A stretch of DNA of 64,000 nucleotides from Paenibacillus radicis (ex Gao et al. 2016) (GCF_014641555.1 NZ_BMHY01000015.1:41398-105397); one strand, 5' to 3'. Counted from the stretch's first letter, positions 42,329 through 52,344 are shown. Notes: generated by a model not told the origin, from the letters alone. Program-made: numbers and translations.

Positions 42329-42410
42329 TGCTTATGCCTCCTCTCAGTCACTTACGACCTATTATATGCTAAAACTCCGTGTCGGAAAAGAGCATATATA
42401 CTGGAACATG

Positions 42411-42980
42411 CTATTCAAACGTAATTTGCCCGTCCGCCAGCGATGCGATTTTCACAAGCGGCTCCACACGAACTCCTTGTTCACGAAGCGTTCTGCCGCC
42501 AGCCTGGAACGTTTTCTCCACCACGATGCCTAGTCCGACCAAGTGCGCGCCCGAACGCTCGATAATTTTCACCAAACCGCGAGCCGCATCCCCGTTTGCA
42601 ATAATATCGTCAATAAACAATACTTTATCATCGGCTGTCAAATACTGCTTGGACACCATAATGTCAGTGACCATTCCCTTCGTGAATGAAGGTACCCGCT
42701 CGCAATAAGCTTCCGGATCAGCAATGAGCGTTTTTTTGCGTCGTGCGAACACGAGCGGAACGCCCAGCACATAGGCGGCTGCGAACGCAGAAGGAATGCC
42801 TGACGATTCAATCGTCAACACTTTCGTAATTTCCTCGCCTGCAAAACGTTTGGCAAATTCATGGCCCATCTCCATCGTCAAAGCCGGATCAACTTGGTGG
42901 TTGATTAAAGAATCGAGCCTTAGTACATCATTCGAAAGTACCAGACCTTGTTGTAAAATGCGCTCTTTTAAAATATCCAT
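42411..42980 (-). CDS. xpt: Xanthine phosphoribosyltransferase
   Basis: 189 residues. Type I phosphoribosyltransferase with PRPP-binding VLFIDDIIANGDAARGL (about residue 115), the IESSGIPSAFAAAYVLGVPLVFARRKK segment and VEKTFQAGG. It matches B. subtilis Xpt from MDILKERI on, so the ATG at 42980 (after GGAAGGA) is preferred over upstream Met codons. It salvages xanthine to XMP. The pbuX permease that usually follows is absent, and I found no purine riboswitch in the leader. Confidence 0.9.
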   Translation of the reverse strand: MDILKERILQQGLVLSNDVLRLDSLINHQVDPALTMEMGHEFAKRFAGEEITKVLTIESSGIPSAFAAAYVLGVPLVFARRKKTLIADPEAYCERVPSFTKGMVTDIMVSKQYLTADDKVLFIDDIIANGDAARGLVKIIERSGAHLVGLGIVVEKTFQAGGRTLREQGVRVEPLVKIASLADGQITFE

Positions 42981-43308
42981 CGTATTCATTCCTTCCACCA
43001 AAATCCCTTTTGGTTAACGTACCATAGGAATGGCTGCTAGCGCAACCTGCGAATGATGCAAAAGCTAACATTGGCGCATCATTCCATGCTTGAAGCTGCC
43101 CGAATATTTTTTAGCAGGCGCAACAAAAATCAGAAACTTTTTCCAGTTTCAACCGTCTAGAATAGTACAATGTTATTGCACGCTCGCAAATAGATGAATT
43201 CAGATATTACGGGTTCCACCCGCATTGCCGATATAAGGAACAAGAACCGCCGAACCGACGTACATAATTGAACAGGAATTCAATTCCTGTATAGGGAGAG
43301 TTGGAGCA
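42981..43308. other. Divergent spacer between xpt and a lipoprotein gene
   Basis: Contains a candidate xpt promoter on the minus strand (TTGCGA at 43189-43184, 16-base spacer, TACTAT at 43167-43162) and a leader of about 170 bases with no guanine- or xanthine-aptamer core visible. Nothing else was recognised. Confidence 0.5.
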
Positions 43309-44016
43309 ATGAACAGACGCAAACGCGGATCGAAACTACATAACAGTGCGAAATTAGCCGCCGTGCTTACGCTGGCGATTGTCGCTGCCGGCTGCCAGAG
43401 CAATTATAACGGAGAGAAGCCGGACTTGACCGGAGATGCAAATGCCTTGAACGGCAAATCCTATATGCAAGGCGATACGCCACAGAAAAATTATTTGAAA
43501 AACAACCTCGTCAGCGGCGAGCCGACGGGTGAAACGGCCGATCCCGGACCCGGCGGCGGTACGAGCGCGGAATCCAACATCAAGTCGGATAACTCCGGGG
43601 GCAAAAGCTCCGCCAGCAGCGAACCGCAGTGGAACGCTTCCAAGCCTCTCATTATGGGTCTGGCGATTGGCGATGCCCGCTCCAAACTAATCAAACGATT
43701 CGGTGAGGCCGGTGATACTTACACGCTTGAAGACGGCGACGAATCCATTGAAGTCCATGAATACAAGGGCTTTTCCGTCGGTATTAACGGTAAAAACGCC
43801 ATTCAATACGTTGAAGTCTATGATGCAAGCATCTCCACAGGCATTAGCGGCATTCGCGTCGGCGATAAAACCGAGACAGCTGTTAAGGCGTTAGGCAAGC
43901 CAAACACCCAAAACAGCTTTATTCTTACTTACGATGGCAAAAGCACGCTGCTCAAGCTCGATCTTGATCCGGATCATAGCAAAATCGTATCGATTAAGCT
44001 GCTAGCAGTTGCTTAG
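43309..44016 (+). CDS. Lipoprotein of unknown function with repeated C-terminal motif
   Basis: 235 residues. Lipobox VAAGC near residue 29, a Gly/Ser/Asn-rich linker (about 60-105), then two related units each with a G-x-x-I/V-G-D pattern (LAIGDARSKLIKRFGEAGD and IRVGDKTETAVKALGKPNT) followed by beta strands. This resembles the DUF4309-like or PDZ-like repeats of Bacillales lipoproteins. GGAG precedes the ATG and a strong terminator follows. Function unknown. Confidence 0.8.
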   Translation: MNRRKRGSKLHNSAKLAAVLTLAIVAAGCQSNYNGEKPDLTGDANALNGKSYMQGDTPQKNYLKNNLVSGEPTGETADPGPGGGTSAESNIKSDNSGGKSSASSEPQWNASKPLIMGLAIGDARSKLIKRFGEAGDTYTLEDGDESIEVHEYKGFSVGINGKNAIQYVEVYDASISTGISGIRVGDKTETAVKALGKPNTQNSFILTYDGKSTLLKLDLDPDHSKIVSIKLLAVA

Positions 44017-44050
44017 ATGAATCGCAATCACTGCCATGCCATTATTAATC

Positions 44051-44096
44051 AAAAGGGCGCTGCTCCGTTTTTGAAACGGAAAGCGCCCTTTTTTTA
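44051..44096 (+). terminator. Terminator
   Basis: AAGGGCGCT / AGCGCCCTT with inner CCGTTT/AAACGG stem, then seven T. Confidence 0.95.
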
Positions 44097-44212
44097 TATT
44101 TTCACAACGCTGAATAAGAGGCTAGTACCAAAAAACCGAACAAGCTGTCATGCTCGTCCCCGCTTCAACATACCTATGGATATATAGAAGGTTTATTGAA
44201 CGGAGGACGGCC

Positions 44213-45262
44213 ATGATGCTGAAACGTACCGGAAAGGTGCTTCAGATCGCTTCCACCTATATGGGGACGATCGTGGGCGCCGGTTTTGCGACCGGACAGG
44301 AAATTTTGCAGTTTTTCACCCGCTTCGGCTACTGGGGATCCTTGACGATCGCAATCGCGACAGCGATGTTCATCTGGCTGGGCAGCAAGATGATGCTCAT
44401 TTCCAGCGAGATTCAGGCCAAATCGTATGAAGATTTGAATAAGGCGCTATTCGGCGAAAAATACGGCCGTTGGATCAGCCATTTCATGTTGATTGTGCTG
44501 CTCGGCGTAACCGCAGTGATGCTCGCCGGTGCCGGCACGATCTTTTACGAAAACTGGAATATATCGTACCAGGCGGGCTTGCTGATCACGATTGCCGCCT
44601 GCTATTTTCTGCTGCGTAAAGGCATGAAAGCGATACTGACGGTAAACGCAATCGTCGTTCCGCTGATGCTGCTGTTCACTGTTATCGTTATGATCGACAC
44701 CTTCCATACGCCCGGCGCCGGACGGTTCATCTCGCTCCATAGCGATCATAGCGTTTGGGCCGCTTGGGCATCGCCATTCCTCTATACAGCTTTCAATCTG
44801 TCGATGTCACAAGCCGTGCTTGTACCGCTTGGCGCAGAAATTCGCGACCGGAAAACGATCATCCTCGGTTCCTGGGTCGGAGGCATCGGCATTGGATTCA
44901 TGCTGCTAGCCGGCCATATCGCGCTCTCCGTCCATATGCCGGGCATCCAGCAATACGCCATTCCGATGGGCGGCATCGCCAAGCAGCTTGGTCAAACCGT
45001 CCAGTTCATTTATGTATTTCTAATTTTTGCAGAAATTTTCACGACGCTGATCGCGGACATCTATGGCCTAACGCTGCAGCTTCAAGAAAGGCTGAAATGG
45101 TCGCGCTCGATGCTGACGATTCTCGTGTTGCTCTGCTGCTTTGTCGCCAGCCAGATCGGTTTTGGACCGCTGCTCTCAACCCTTTATCCGATCTTTGGCC
45201 TTGTCAGCTTGGGCTGGCTGTATTTGATAATTCGCAAACGGATGACGGAAATAAAAACGTAA
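44213..45262 (+). CDS. ykvI: YkvI-family membrane transporter
   Basis: 349 residues, ten or so helices. The N-terminus IASTYMGTIVGAGFATGQEILQFF has the broken first helix (VGAGFATGQE) of the APC/LeuT-like fold, as in B. subtilis YkvI (COG3949). Such proteins are predicted secondary transporters of unknown substrate. GGAGG before the ATG at 44213 sets the start; the frame is open from 44150. Its stop lies five bases from the converging yhaN. Confidence 0.75.
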   Translation: MMLKRTGKVLQIASTYMGTIVGAGFATGQEILQFFTRFGYWGSLTIAIATAMFIWLGSKMMLISSEIQAKSYEDLNKALFGEKYGRWISHFMLIVLLGVTAVMLAGAGTIFYENWNISYQAGLLITIAACYFLLRKGMKAILTVNAIVVPLMLLFTVIVMIDTFHTPGAGRFISLHSDHSVWAAWASPFLYTAFNLSMSQAVLVPLGAEIRDRKTIILGSWVGGIGIGFMLLAGHIALSVHMPGIQQYAIPMGGIAKQLGQTVQFIYVFLIFAEIFTTLIADIYGLTLQLQERLKWSRSMLTILVLLCCFVASQIGFGPLLSTLYPIFGLVSLGWLYLIIRKRMTEIKT

Positions 45263-45267
45263 TGGAG

Positions 45268-48200
45268 CTACCGCTCCAATTGGATAAGCGCAGCTTGCGG
45301 CATTAATCCGGTTAGCAGATCACGTATGTGATCATGACAAGTAAACAGCAGCATTTGCCGCGATTGTGCAAGCCGCTGGACAAGACCGGCAGCAGCCAGC
45401 AGCCGCGGACGGTCGAAATTAACGAATAAATCGTCAAGCAGCATAGGCAAACGCTGGCGATGTGCCGCTTCTTCAGCCAGAGCAAGGCGCATCGCCAAGT
45501 AGACCTGCTCTGCGGTTCCCCTGCTCAGTCTATCGGTTGGAACGAAACGTTTGTCCGCCGTTTCCAGCCGAATCGCCGGGTCGCCTGGCGTCGTCATGAC
45601 CCGGACATAACGGCCTTCCGTCAACTCCCGTACATATTCGCTTGCCAGCCGCAGCACTTCCGGCTGCCTTTCCTCCTCGTAAATTCGCTTCGTCGCGCGA
45701 ATGAGCGAGGCGCTGACCGCCAGCACCGCATAGCGCTCTCCATCCTGCTCCAGCTGTGCAATCGTCATTTCCTTATCAGCAAGCAGCTTGCGCCCCTCGT
45801 CCTCCTGAAGCAGTTGCTCCAGCTGCTGCCTCATTCTTCCCCGTGCATCCAGCTTTTCCGCCTTCATTCGTTCGCTGTGGTCATAGCTTTCCACTGCTTC
45901 GGCATGAAGCTCTATTAATTCAGCCTCGTCATGGGACTGGAGCAGTGAATTCAATTCAGTGAAACGCTGCTCGGACAAGCCTGCCGTCAGCTCAATCGTC
46001 AGCCGGTTCAAATCAGCGTCGATTGACGAAAGTCTCAAGCGAAGAGACAGCGCTGCGGCAAATTCCGCCGCCGTCTCCATACCCGCCTGCTTGACGAGAT
46101 CGGCCGTCTCTGCGTTGGCACTGTCAATCCGCGCGCTAGCGTCGCGGATCGCAAGGTTCAGCTCGGCAAGCCGCTCCTCCAGCCGAGCCGCCTCTTGCCG
46201 CGCCGTTTCCTGCCGGCGCAGCTCCGCTTGCAGCAGCCGCAGCGACAGCGGCGGACTTGCCTTCGCTGCCTCAGGCAGCGAGGCACATAGCTCCGCAGCT
46301 TGCGCCTCGAATGCGGCTAGCTGCTGCCCTGCCGCGGCATATTTCGCGGCGCGGCGTTCGCGCTGAGCCAGCCGCTGCAGCGCCTGCTCGACAAGCTCGA
46401 ATACTTCGAGCGCCGCATCAGGCGACATTGCTTGCGGCAGCGCAAGCGCCTCCAGCCAGCCGCGCCAAGCGCCGGCGGCTGCTTCTCTTTGCCGCGCCGC
46501 TTCTTCTACGGCGGCGCGGCGCTCTTCCGCTGCGGCACGCAGCCGCTGGAGCCGGTTCCCGAGCTCCAGCCGGCTTTGCTGCAGCTGCTCGCGGCGCTGC
46601 AGCGCTTCGCGCCGCGCGGTCACGGCTGCGCGCAGCTGCTCGCGCGCATGCCGAGCCGCCAGCGCTTGCTCCGGTGCAGCGGCCATGCCTGCGCCGCTTG
46701 TTCCCGGCGCGGCGAGCAGCGCAGCCGCCGCCTCCGCAGGCGCTTGCAGCAGCGCAGCAAGCGCTGCATTCACGCGCTGCGCCGCTGGCCGCAGGCGCAG
46801 CGCGGCCGCTTCACGGCCCGTGACGAGCCGCTTGCTGCGCTCGCCAATATCCCGCGCTGCTGCTGCGCCATCTCTGCTATTGCTGCCGCCGCTATCGCTA
46901 TAGCGGCTCTGCCCGCTGCCACGGCCCCGCCGCTGCCCGCTCTGTCGCGGCCCCGCCGCTTCGCCGGCGGCGCCATAACGGCCGCCCTGCGTGCTGCGGC
47001 CGCGCCACCACGCAAGCGCCGCCAGCATCGCTGCAGCGGCAGCGGCGCCCAATACAGCTGCGCCATTACCCGGCGCCAGCACAGCCAAAGCAACGGCCGC
47101 GCCGGCTGCTGCCGCAGCGGCTGCCCACAGCAGCAGCCCGGCTTCGCTTCGGGCCGCTGCCTCTGGCCCGGGAGCGGCATCGCTTTGCAGCCGCTCCAGC
47201 TCCCAATCCTGCAGCGCCGCCTCGCAGTCATTCCATGCCATTAGCAGCGCTTCGCTGGTCTGCGGCACGAATATAAAGCCTCTTGCTGCGCCGCCAGCCT
47301 GACTTGCCTGCTCTGCCCCGGCAAGCATCGCTTCCGCCTCAGCAAGCGAATGAGCAGCATCCCGCTCCGCCTCTAACGCATGGCTACGCTCGGCTTGCAG
47401 TCGCTCCTGCTGCCGCGCGCGCTCCATCTCCTGCTGCTTTACGCCGCGCACATGCTCGCGATCCGCTACCGTCAGCTTCACCGCGCGAAGCTCCTCCTCG
47501 GTCCAATCCGGCGCGATACGGGCAATGAGCCGTCCTATCGCCTCCTCGTCGCCGCGCAGCTCGGACGCCAGCTCGATGCGCTCTTCCTTCAGCAGCGTCA
47601 TTCGCTCGCTCTCCAGCATTAATGCATCCGCTTCGTCCATCCGGCCAAGCAGTGATTCGTCAACTTGCAAACCGCTCCGCTGACTTTCAATAAGCTCAAG
47701 CTCCCGCCTGTATTGCTCAAGCCCATCCTGACGTCTGGAACGCTCCCGTTCCAGATCCAGCCAGCGTTGCTCCGCTTCCCCCGTTATCCGCTCAGCTGCA
47801 GCAAGACTTTCCCGCTCCCGCGTCAGCTCCAGACGCTCCAGCCATTGCGGACGTACGCCATTCGCTTTCGCCAGCAGCCGCACCTTTTCCAGTTTGAGGG
47901 GAAGCCTCTCGTCTAACTCTTCCAGCTCTTCATTCAGCTGTTTCAGCTGCCGCTTCAACGTATTGTAGCCAGAGATGGCATCGGCTTGCTTGCGAAGCTC
48001 CGCTTCCGTCCCCTCCAGCGATTTCAACTGCCGGTTCATCTGCTGATTGACCCCGCGCGGCTTAAACAGCGACTCCATCTCCTGCTGCAGCCGTTTCTCG
48101 GCTTGTCCAACCGCTTTGCCGCTCTCCCAGCCGGCGTCATAAAGATAGCGGCCAAGCTCGTCTCCGGCCAGCGCCCCGACCTGCTGAAGCTCCGTCAGCG

Positions 48201-48618
48201 TAATCGCATACAGCTGGCGGTACGTCGATTCGCTCGTTCCGTTCAAGAAACGGCGTTCCCACTCCTCCTGCGTCAGCCAGCGCTCTTCGCCGGCTCCCGC
48301 GCCTTCGACAGTCTGCAGCGCGATCAGCTTCGGCTTGCCTCCATTAACAGAAGCATAGCGCTCTACAATATAGACGTCCCCGCTCTCATCCGAGAACATT
48401 AGACGGCCGCCATGATTTCCGCCATTAACCGGTTCCTGACGGTCAGCAGGCGGGCCGTTCCGTCTTGCGAACCCGTACAGCATCGTCCGGATAAAGCCCA
48501 TCAGCGTGCTCTTGCCCGCTTCATTAAGGCCGTATATGATAGCTGACTTGCTGTCCAACCGGCATTGCAGTCCTTGCAGCTGGCCAAATCCGTCAATTTG
48601 CGCCTCCAGCAGCTTCAT
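45268..48618 (-). CDS. yhaN: YhaN, SbcC/Rad50-like AAA ATPase with internal membrane segment
   Basis: 1116 residues. Walker A GLNEAGKST (about residue 29-37), long coiled coils, signature DRLSRGTAEQVYLAMR (about 1030) and Walker B LPMLLDDLFVNFD (about 1065). The middle (residues about 490-545) has two hydrophobic Ala-rich segments, as in other YhaN proteins that are tied to the membrane, followed by a Gly/Ser/Arg-rich linker. It forms a complex with the nuclease YhaO, like SbcCD. The region at about 46400-47250 is very GC-rich and Ala-rich, giving many false open frames on both strands. Overlaps yhaO by four bases. Confidence 0.9.
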   Translation of the reverse strand: MKLLEAQIDGFGQLQGLQCRLDSKSAIIYGLNEAGKSTLMGFIRTMLYGFARRNGPPADRQEPVNGGNHGGRLMFSDESGDVYIVERYASVNGGKPKLIALQTVEGAGAGEERWLTQEEWERRFLNGTSESTYRQLYAITLTELQQVGALAGDELGRYLYDAGWESGKAVGQAEKRLQQEMESLFKPRGVNQQMNRQLKSLEGTEAELRKQADAISGYNTLKRQLKQLNEELEELDERLPLKLEKVRLLAKANGVRPQWLERLELTRERESLAAAERITGEAEQRWLDLERERSRRQDGLEQYRRELELIESQRSGLQVDESLLGRMDEADALMLESERMTLLKEERIELASELRGDEEAIGRLIARIAPDWTEEELRAVKLTVADREHVRGVKQQEMERARQQERLQAERSHALEAERDAAHSLAEAEAMLAGAEQASQAGGAARGFIFVPQTSEALLMAWNDCEAALQDWELERLQSDAAPGPEAAARSEAGLLLWAAAAAAAGAAVALAVLAPGNGAAVLGAAAAAAMLAALAWWRGRSTQGGRYGAAGEAAGPRQSGQRRGRGSGQSRYSDSGGSNSRDGAAAARDIGERSKRLVTGREAAALRLRPAAQRVNAALAALLQAPAEAAAALLAAPGTSGAGMAAAPEQALAARHAREQLRAAVTARREALQRREQLQQSRLELGNRLQRLRAAAEERRAAVEEAARQREAAAGAWRGWLEALALPQAMSPDAALEVFELVEQALQRLAQRERRAAKYAAAGQQLAAFEAQAAELCASLPEAAKASPPLSLRLLQAELRRQETARQEAARLEERLAELNLAIRDASARIDSANAETADLVKQAGMETAAEFAAALSLRLRLSSIDADLNRLTIELTAGLSEQRFTELNSLLQSHDEAELIELHAEAVESYDHSERMKAEKLDARGRMRQQLEQLLQEDEGRKLLADKEMTIAQLEQDGERYAVLAVSASLIRATKRIYEEERQPEVLRLASEYVRELTEGRYVRVMTTPGDPAIRLETADKRFVPTDRLSRGTAEQVYLAMRLALAEEAAHRQRLPMLLDDLFVNFDRPRLLAAAGLVQRLAQSRQMLLFTCHDHIRDLLTGLMPQAALIQLER

Positions 48619-49904
48619 CCGTCCTTCCTCCCTTCACCGTCCATCAATCCCAGCGTCAGCTCCCTGGCCTGCTCCAGCCAGCGGTCCGGCAGCTCCTCCA
48701 GACTGCTGCGAAGCAAGCGGCCAAGCTTAACATGAGCGGCTATCGGCTCTATCGCTTCCCTGGCGAACGTCCGCCACTGCTCCTTGTCGGCAAGCAAAGC
48801 TGCCGTTACGCGGCTCAACTCTCCGGCGAAGCTGTCTTCATCCGCTAGTCCTTCCAATTGAAGCTCCGATGCGGTATTCGCCTCCAGCGCATAGATCCAG
48901 CTCCAGACATCATGCACCGGCTCCGTTCGCGTCTCCTGCAGCTGCTCCAGCAGTGTTCGGCGCACAAGCGCATCTGTCAGCTTCGCATGAAGCGGCCCCC
49001 TGCCAGTAAGCTGCAGCCGAATCATGACGGAGCGTCCTTCTCCCAGCAAAGCGATTCTATCCGCCGTCTCTTCAAGTCTAACCAGCAGCTCCTGCTCCGA
49101 CGCTATGCCTGCAATCGGCAGCTCCGCTTCCAGCCAGCGTACCTCGTCTAGCGGCGCAAAAGTAAGCGATACCGCACGCGACGCAGATACATCCACGATA
49201 TAGCAGCCTCTCTCTCCGGCCTCACGCGGGTTTCTTCCCTGAATGTTGCCCGGATAGACGACATGCGGATATTGATGCAGCACCTGTCTCGTATGGATAT
49301 GGCCAAGCGCCCAATAATCGAAGCCTTTGCTGCCAATCAGCTCGTCCAAGCGGCAGGGCGCATAAGGATCATGCGACGAATCGCCATCCACATTGCCGTG
49401 CAGCATCGCAATATGGAACGGCGCTCCCGGCTCTGCTTCGTAAGTGGCAGCCAAGTTTTCCGTAACATGGCGGGTACCATAAGACATCCCGTATACAAAA
49501 GCAGCCAGCTCACCGCTTCTGCAGTAAGCCGGCCGGTATTCCATGCGGTCAGCGCCAAAAACGGTGACGGAAGCCGGAAGCTGAAGCTCCGCTCTCGCAC
49601 CGTTCATCGGATCGTGATTGCCATGTATGACGAACACGGCGATGCCGTGCTCCTGTAGCCGTTCCCATTCCTTGACCAGAAGCAATTGAGCCTTCAGCGA
49701 CCGGTCTGCGCTGTCATAAAGATCGCCGGACAGCACGATGAAATCAACCTGCTCGCGGATAGCCGTCTCCGTCATCGCACGCAGCGCTCCGAAGGTAGAG
49801 GCCATCAATTGCGCCTTCAACGCCTCCGGCGCTTTGCTCATGCCGCGAAAAGGGCTATCCAGATGCAGATCGGCGGCGTGAATAAATCGAAAAGGCGCGG
49901 ACAA
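48615..49904 (-). CDS. yhaO: YhaO, SbcD-like metallophosphoesterase / nuclease
   Basis: 429 residues. Calcineurin-like phosphoesterase with all metal motifs: FIHAADLHLDSP (residues 7-18), LSGDLYD, IHGNHD, MLHGNVDGD and LGHIHTRQ. The C-terminal half is the cap and partner-binding region. It is the nuclease subunit acting with YhaN in DNA end processing or recombination. GGAGGTG before the TTG at 49904 marks the start. The yhaM nuclease gene that accompanies this pair in B. subtilis is absent here. Confidence 0.9.
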   Translation of the reverse strand: MSAPFRFIHAADLHLDSPFRGMSKAPEALKAQLMASTFGALRAMTETAIREQVDFIVLSGDLYDSADRSLKAQLLLVKEWERLQEHGIAVFVIHGNHDPMNGARAELQLPASVTVFGADRMEYRPAYCRSGELAAFVYGMSYGTRHVTENLAATYEAEPGAPFHIAMLHGNVDGDSSHDPYAPCRLDELIGSKGFDYWALGHIHTRQVLHQYPHVVYPGNIQGRNPREAGERGCYIVDVSASRAVSLTFAPLDEVRWLEAELPIAGIASEQELLVRLEETADRIALLGEGRSVMIRLQLTGRGPLHAKLTDALVRRTLLEQLQETRTEPVHDVWSWIYALEANTASELQLEGLADEDSFAGELSRVTAALLADKEQWRTFAREAIEPIAAHVKLGRLLRSSLEELPDRWLEQARELTLGLMDGEGRKDG

Positions 49905-49907
49905 CCG

Positions 49908-51038
49908 CTACACCTCCGTTTTGTAGGACAAATATACTTTTTTCAATTGGGAAATGACACGCTGCAGGGAATAGACCTTCTTCGCTTTATCCCAGCCCGA
50001 TCTCGCGATATTGTACCGGTAGATCGGATCGGACACGAGCTTCTCCAGCGCTTCGGCCAATGCAATCGGGTCCTCGGGCGGCACCAGAAGCCCGTTCACG
50101 CCATCATCGATCTGCTCGGCGATACCGCCTACATTCGTACCGACCAGAGCGAGCCAGCACAGAGCCGCTTCCGCGAATACCGAGCCAAATGCCTCTGCGC
50201 GGGATGGAAGAACGAATATATCGAAGAACGGCATAAATTCCTCCGGATGAAGCATATAGCCGTAAAAAATGATGTCGTCGTACAAATCCAGCTCCACCGC
50301 AAGCTGCTCCAGCTCCTCGCGGATCGGTCCGTCGCCAATAATATGAAGAACGAACGGATGGCCGTTCCGCTTCAGCTCCGCACATGCGCGCAGCAGCACA
50401 TCAAGTCCTTTGGCCGGAACGAGGCGGCATACTGTAATGAGTTGCGGCACCGCGTTCTCATGGGCGATTGGCTTAAACCTTTTTTCATCAAATCCGTTCG
50501 GAATGACTTTAATTAGGCTCGGATCTTTAATGTAGGGAGAAATATAAGTACGGAAAGACTCCGACACCGTCAATAGCCGGTCCAGCTTCACTTCCAGCTC
50601 GCCATAGAGCTTCGTTAGAAACAGATGCTCTGGTCCGTTCTCGGCAATTTTACCGTTCAGGATCAGCTCCCGCTCATAGCTGGAGTGAATCGTCATCATA
50701 ACCGGCGTATCCGGGTACAGCTGCTTCATAACTAGCGCTGCAATGGGGTGATGCGCATGAATAATATCGTAAGACCCTTTATTTCTCAAGCGGGTCCACC
50801 AAATATAATCGCGAAACGTTTGCAAATATTTATCGACGATCGGATTGCCTGCGAATTCCGTTATATCAAACGTCTCGAAGACAATATCCTCCTGTCCTTT
50901 TCCTCTAACCCGCTTGGGCAGCGAGAACAGTTCCATTTGCCAGCCTAGCTTCGTAAAACGGTCTTGAATATAAGGGACCATGGAGGACACCCCGCCCGGT
51001 TGCTCCGGCGGGAAAAATAATGCCTGAAGTATGTTCAA
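49908..51038 (-). CDS. Glycosyltransferase family 4
   Basis: About 376 residues of the GT-B fold. The N-lobe has FFPPEQPGGVSSMVPYI and YDIIHAHHPIAALVM; the C-lobe has VCRLVPAKGLDVLLRA, HIIGDGPIREELEQ and the donor-binding FVLPSRAEAFGSVFAEAALC. GAGGAGG before the TTG at 51038 is a better start than the ATG at 51068. It probably adds a sugar to a lipid or envelope glycan; acceptor unknown. Same strand and three bases from yhaO, so it may lead the yhaO-yhaN operon. Confidence 0.9.
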   Translation of the reverse strand: MNILQALFFPPEQPGGVSSMVPYIQDRFTKLGWQMELFSLPKRVRGKGQEDIVFETFDITEFAGNPIVDKYLQTFRDYIWWTRLRNKGSYDIIHAHHPIAALVMKQLYPDTPVMMTIHSSYERELILNGKIAENGPEHLFLTKLYGELEVKLDRLLTVSESFRTYISPYIKDPSLIKVIPNGFDEKRFKPIAHENAVPQLITVCRLVPAKGLDVLLRACAELKRNGHPFVLHIIGDGPIREELEQLAVELDLYDDIIFYGYMLHPEEFMPFFDIFVLPSRAEAFGSVFAEAALCWLALVGTNVGGIAEQIDDGVNGLLVPPEDPIALAEALEKLVSDPIYRYNIARSGWDKAKKVYSLQRVISQLKKVYLSYKTEV

Positions 51039-51164
51039 TTGTCCTTCCTCCTCGTAACCTATTTGCATTTCGACACTTTTCGCCTGCCGTAAAACATGAT
51101 AGTATAGAACATATGTTTCTGCAAGCAGGCTAACATCCTATTAAAAATGCGGTGATACATAACT

Positions 51165-52340
51165 ATGTCCATTATTCATTGGTTAGCAGGTCCAGACGGC
51201 CAGCTGATTTCTTCCGCCTGCGTCATCGTGATTTTAATGCTGATGCTGTTTATGTCCTTGCGGCTGTATGCCAGCTACCGGAACAAGCGTGTCTATCGCT
51301 TGCTGACCTCGGCCTTGCCTTTATTTATGATTCAGCAGCTGCTGCTCGCCTGGATTTCCTATCCTGGGCAAGCTGCGCCGCCATGGCTTCAAGTGACGGC
51401 ATCCATTACACAAATTGTTTCTTTTATTATTATAAACTTTGTTTTCATGAAATTATATACTCATCGGAGCGCCCGGTTAAAAAGTACTCCGTTCGTTGTC
51501 ATGATCGTCTTGACCTTTGTTATCGCTGGGGCGCATTACGCTTTATTCCCGTTATCGATGGAGGCCGCAGCCTCAGGCGAGCAGGTCCGTTTTCTGGCGC
51601 TGGACTTCTATTCCTTAATCGTTACCTTCCTCATCCTGCTCGACACGAAGGGAACGGAGATGAATACGCGGTATTCCGCGAGTCTCATCACTTATTTCAT
51701 TATAGAGCTGTCCCGCATTGCGGACGGCTACGTCTTCCATGGATCGGTTGCCTGGCTGATGCTGCTTAGTCATCTGCTCCCAATTGTTTATTTCACACAG
51801 CTGTTTCTGCTGTTGTTCCAATGGGTTATCGAACGGCTGATGCTGACCTATCAATCGTCGATAACGGATGGCTTGACCGGCCTGTACAACCGCAGGCATT
51901 TCAATTTGAAGGCGGAGCAACTGCTGAGCAGATCGCGGGGTACCGCCGTTATTTTTTGCGACATCGACAATTTCAAGAAGCTCAACGACACGCAGGGCCA
52001 TCATAAAGCGGACGGCGTGCTCAAACAAGTATCCGAGATCATTAAAGAGGAGTCGGCCGGTATCGGCACGGCAGGCCGCTATGGCGGTGAAGAGCTGCTC
52101 GCCTGCATCGGCACCGATAAGGTGAAGCCTGAGCGGGTTGCTGAATCGATTCGCAAACGGGTAGAGCTAGAGACGATCGTGACGATTAGCGTCGGGGTCA
52201 GCACCTCGAAGGATGCCGATTCCGTACAGGAGCTGGTGAAGCTGGCTGATGAAGCGATGTACCACTCCAAGACGACCGGTAAAAACAAGGTCACCTTATT
52301 TCAATCTATGCCTGCTGCGAAGAAGAAATCGCTTAGTTAA
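51165..52340 (+). CDS. Membrane diguanylate cyclase (GGEEL variant)
   Basis: 391 residues. Seven or eight membrane helices in residues 15-225, then a GGDEF domain (SSITDGLTGLYNRRHFN, CDIDNFKKLNDTQGHHKADGVL). The active-site loop reads RYGGEELL, where the usual Phe is Leu; GGEE still provides the metal-binding acid, so activity is plausible. No RxxD inhibitory site precedes it. It makes cyclic di-GMP, perhaps in response to an intramembrane signal. GGTGAT before the ATG. Confidence 0.85.
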   Translation: MSIIHWLAGPDGQLISSACVIVILMLMLFMSLRLYASYRNKRVYRLLTSALPLFMIQQLLLAWISYPGQAAPPWLQVTASITQIVSFIIINFVFMKLYTHRSARLKSTPFVVMIVLTFVIAGAHYALFPLSMEAAASGEQVRFLALDFYSLIVTFLILLDTKGTEMNTRYSASLITYFIIELSRIADGYVFHGSVAWLMLLSHLLPIVYFTQLFLLLFQWVIERLMLTYQSSITDGLTGLYNRRHFNLKAEQLLSRSRGTAVIFCDIDNFKKLNDTQGHHKADGVLKQVSEIIKEESAGIGTAGRYGGEELLACIGTDKVKPERVAESIRKRVELETIVTISVGVSTSKDADSVQELVKLADEAMYHSKTTGKNKVTLFQSMPAAKKKSLS

Positions 52341-52344
52341 CGCA

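Noticed and set aside
42981..43200. Possible purine riboswitch before xpt
   Set aside because: The conserved guanine/xanthine aptamer core and its paired loops are not present in the leader.
46257..47302. Long open frames on both strands inside yhaN
   Set aside because: They are Ala/Arg/Pro-rich shadows of the GC-rich yhaN segment, without ribosome binding sites or recognisable domains.
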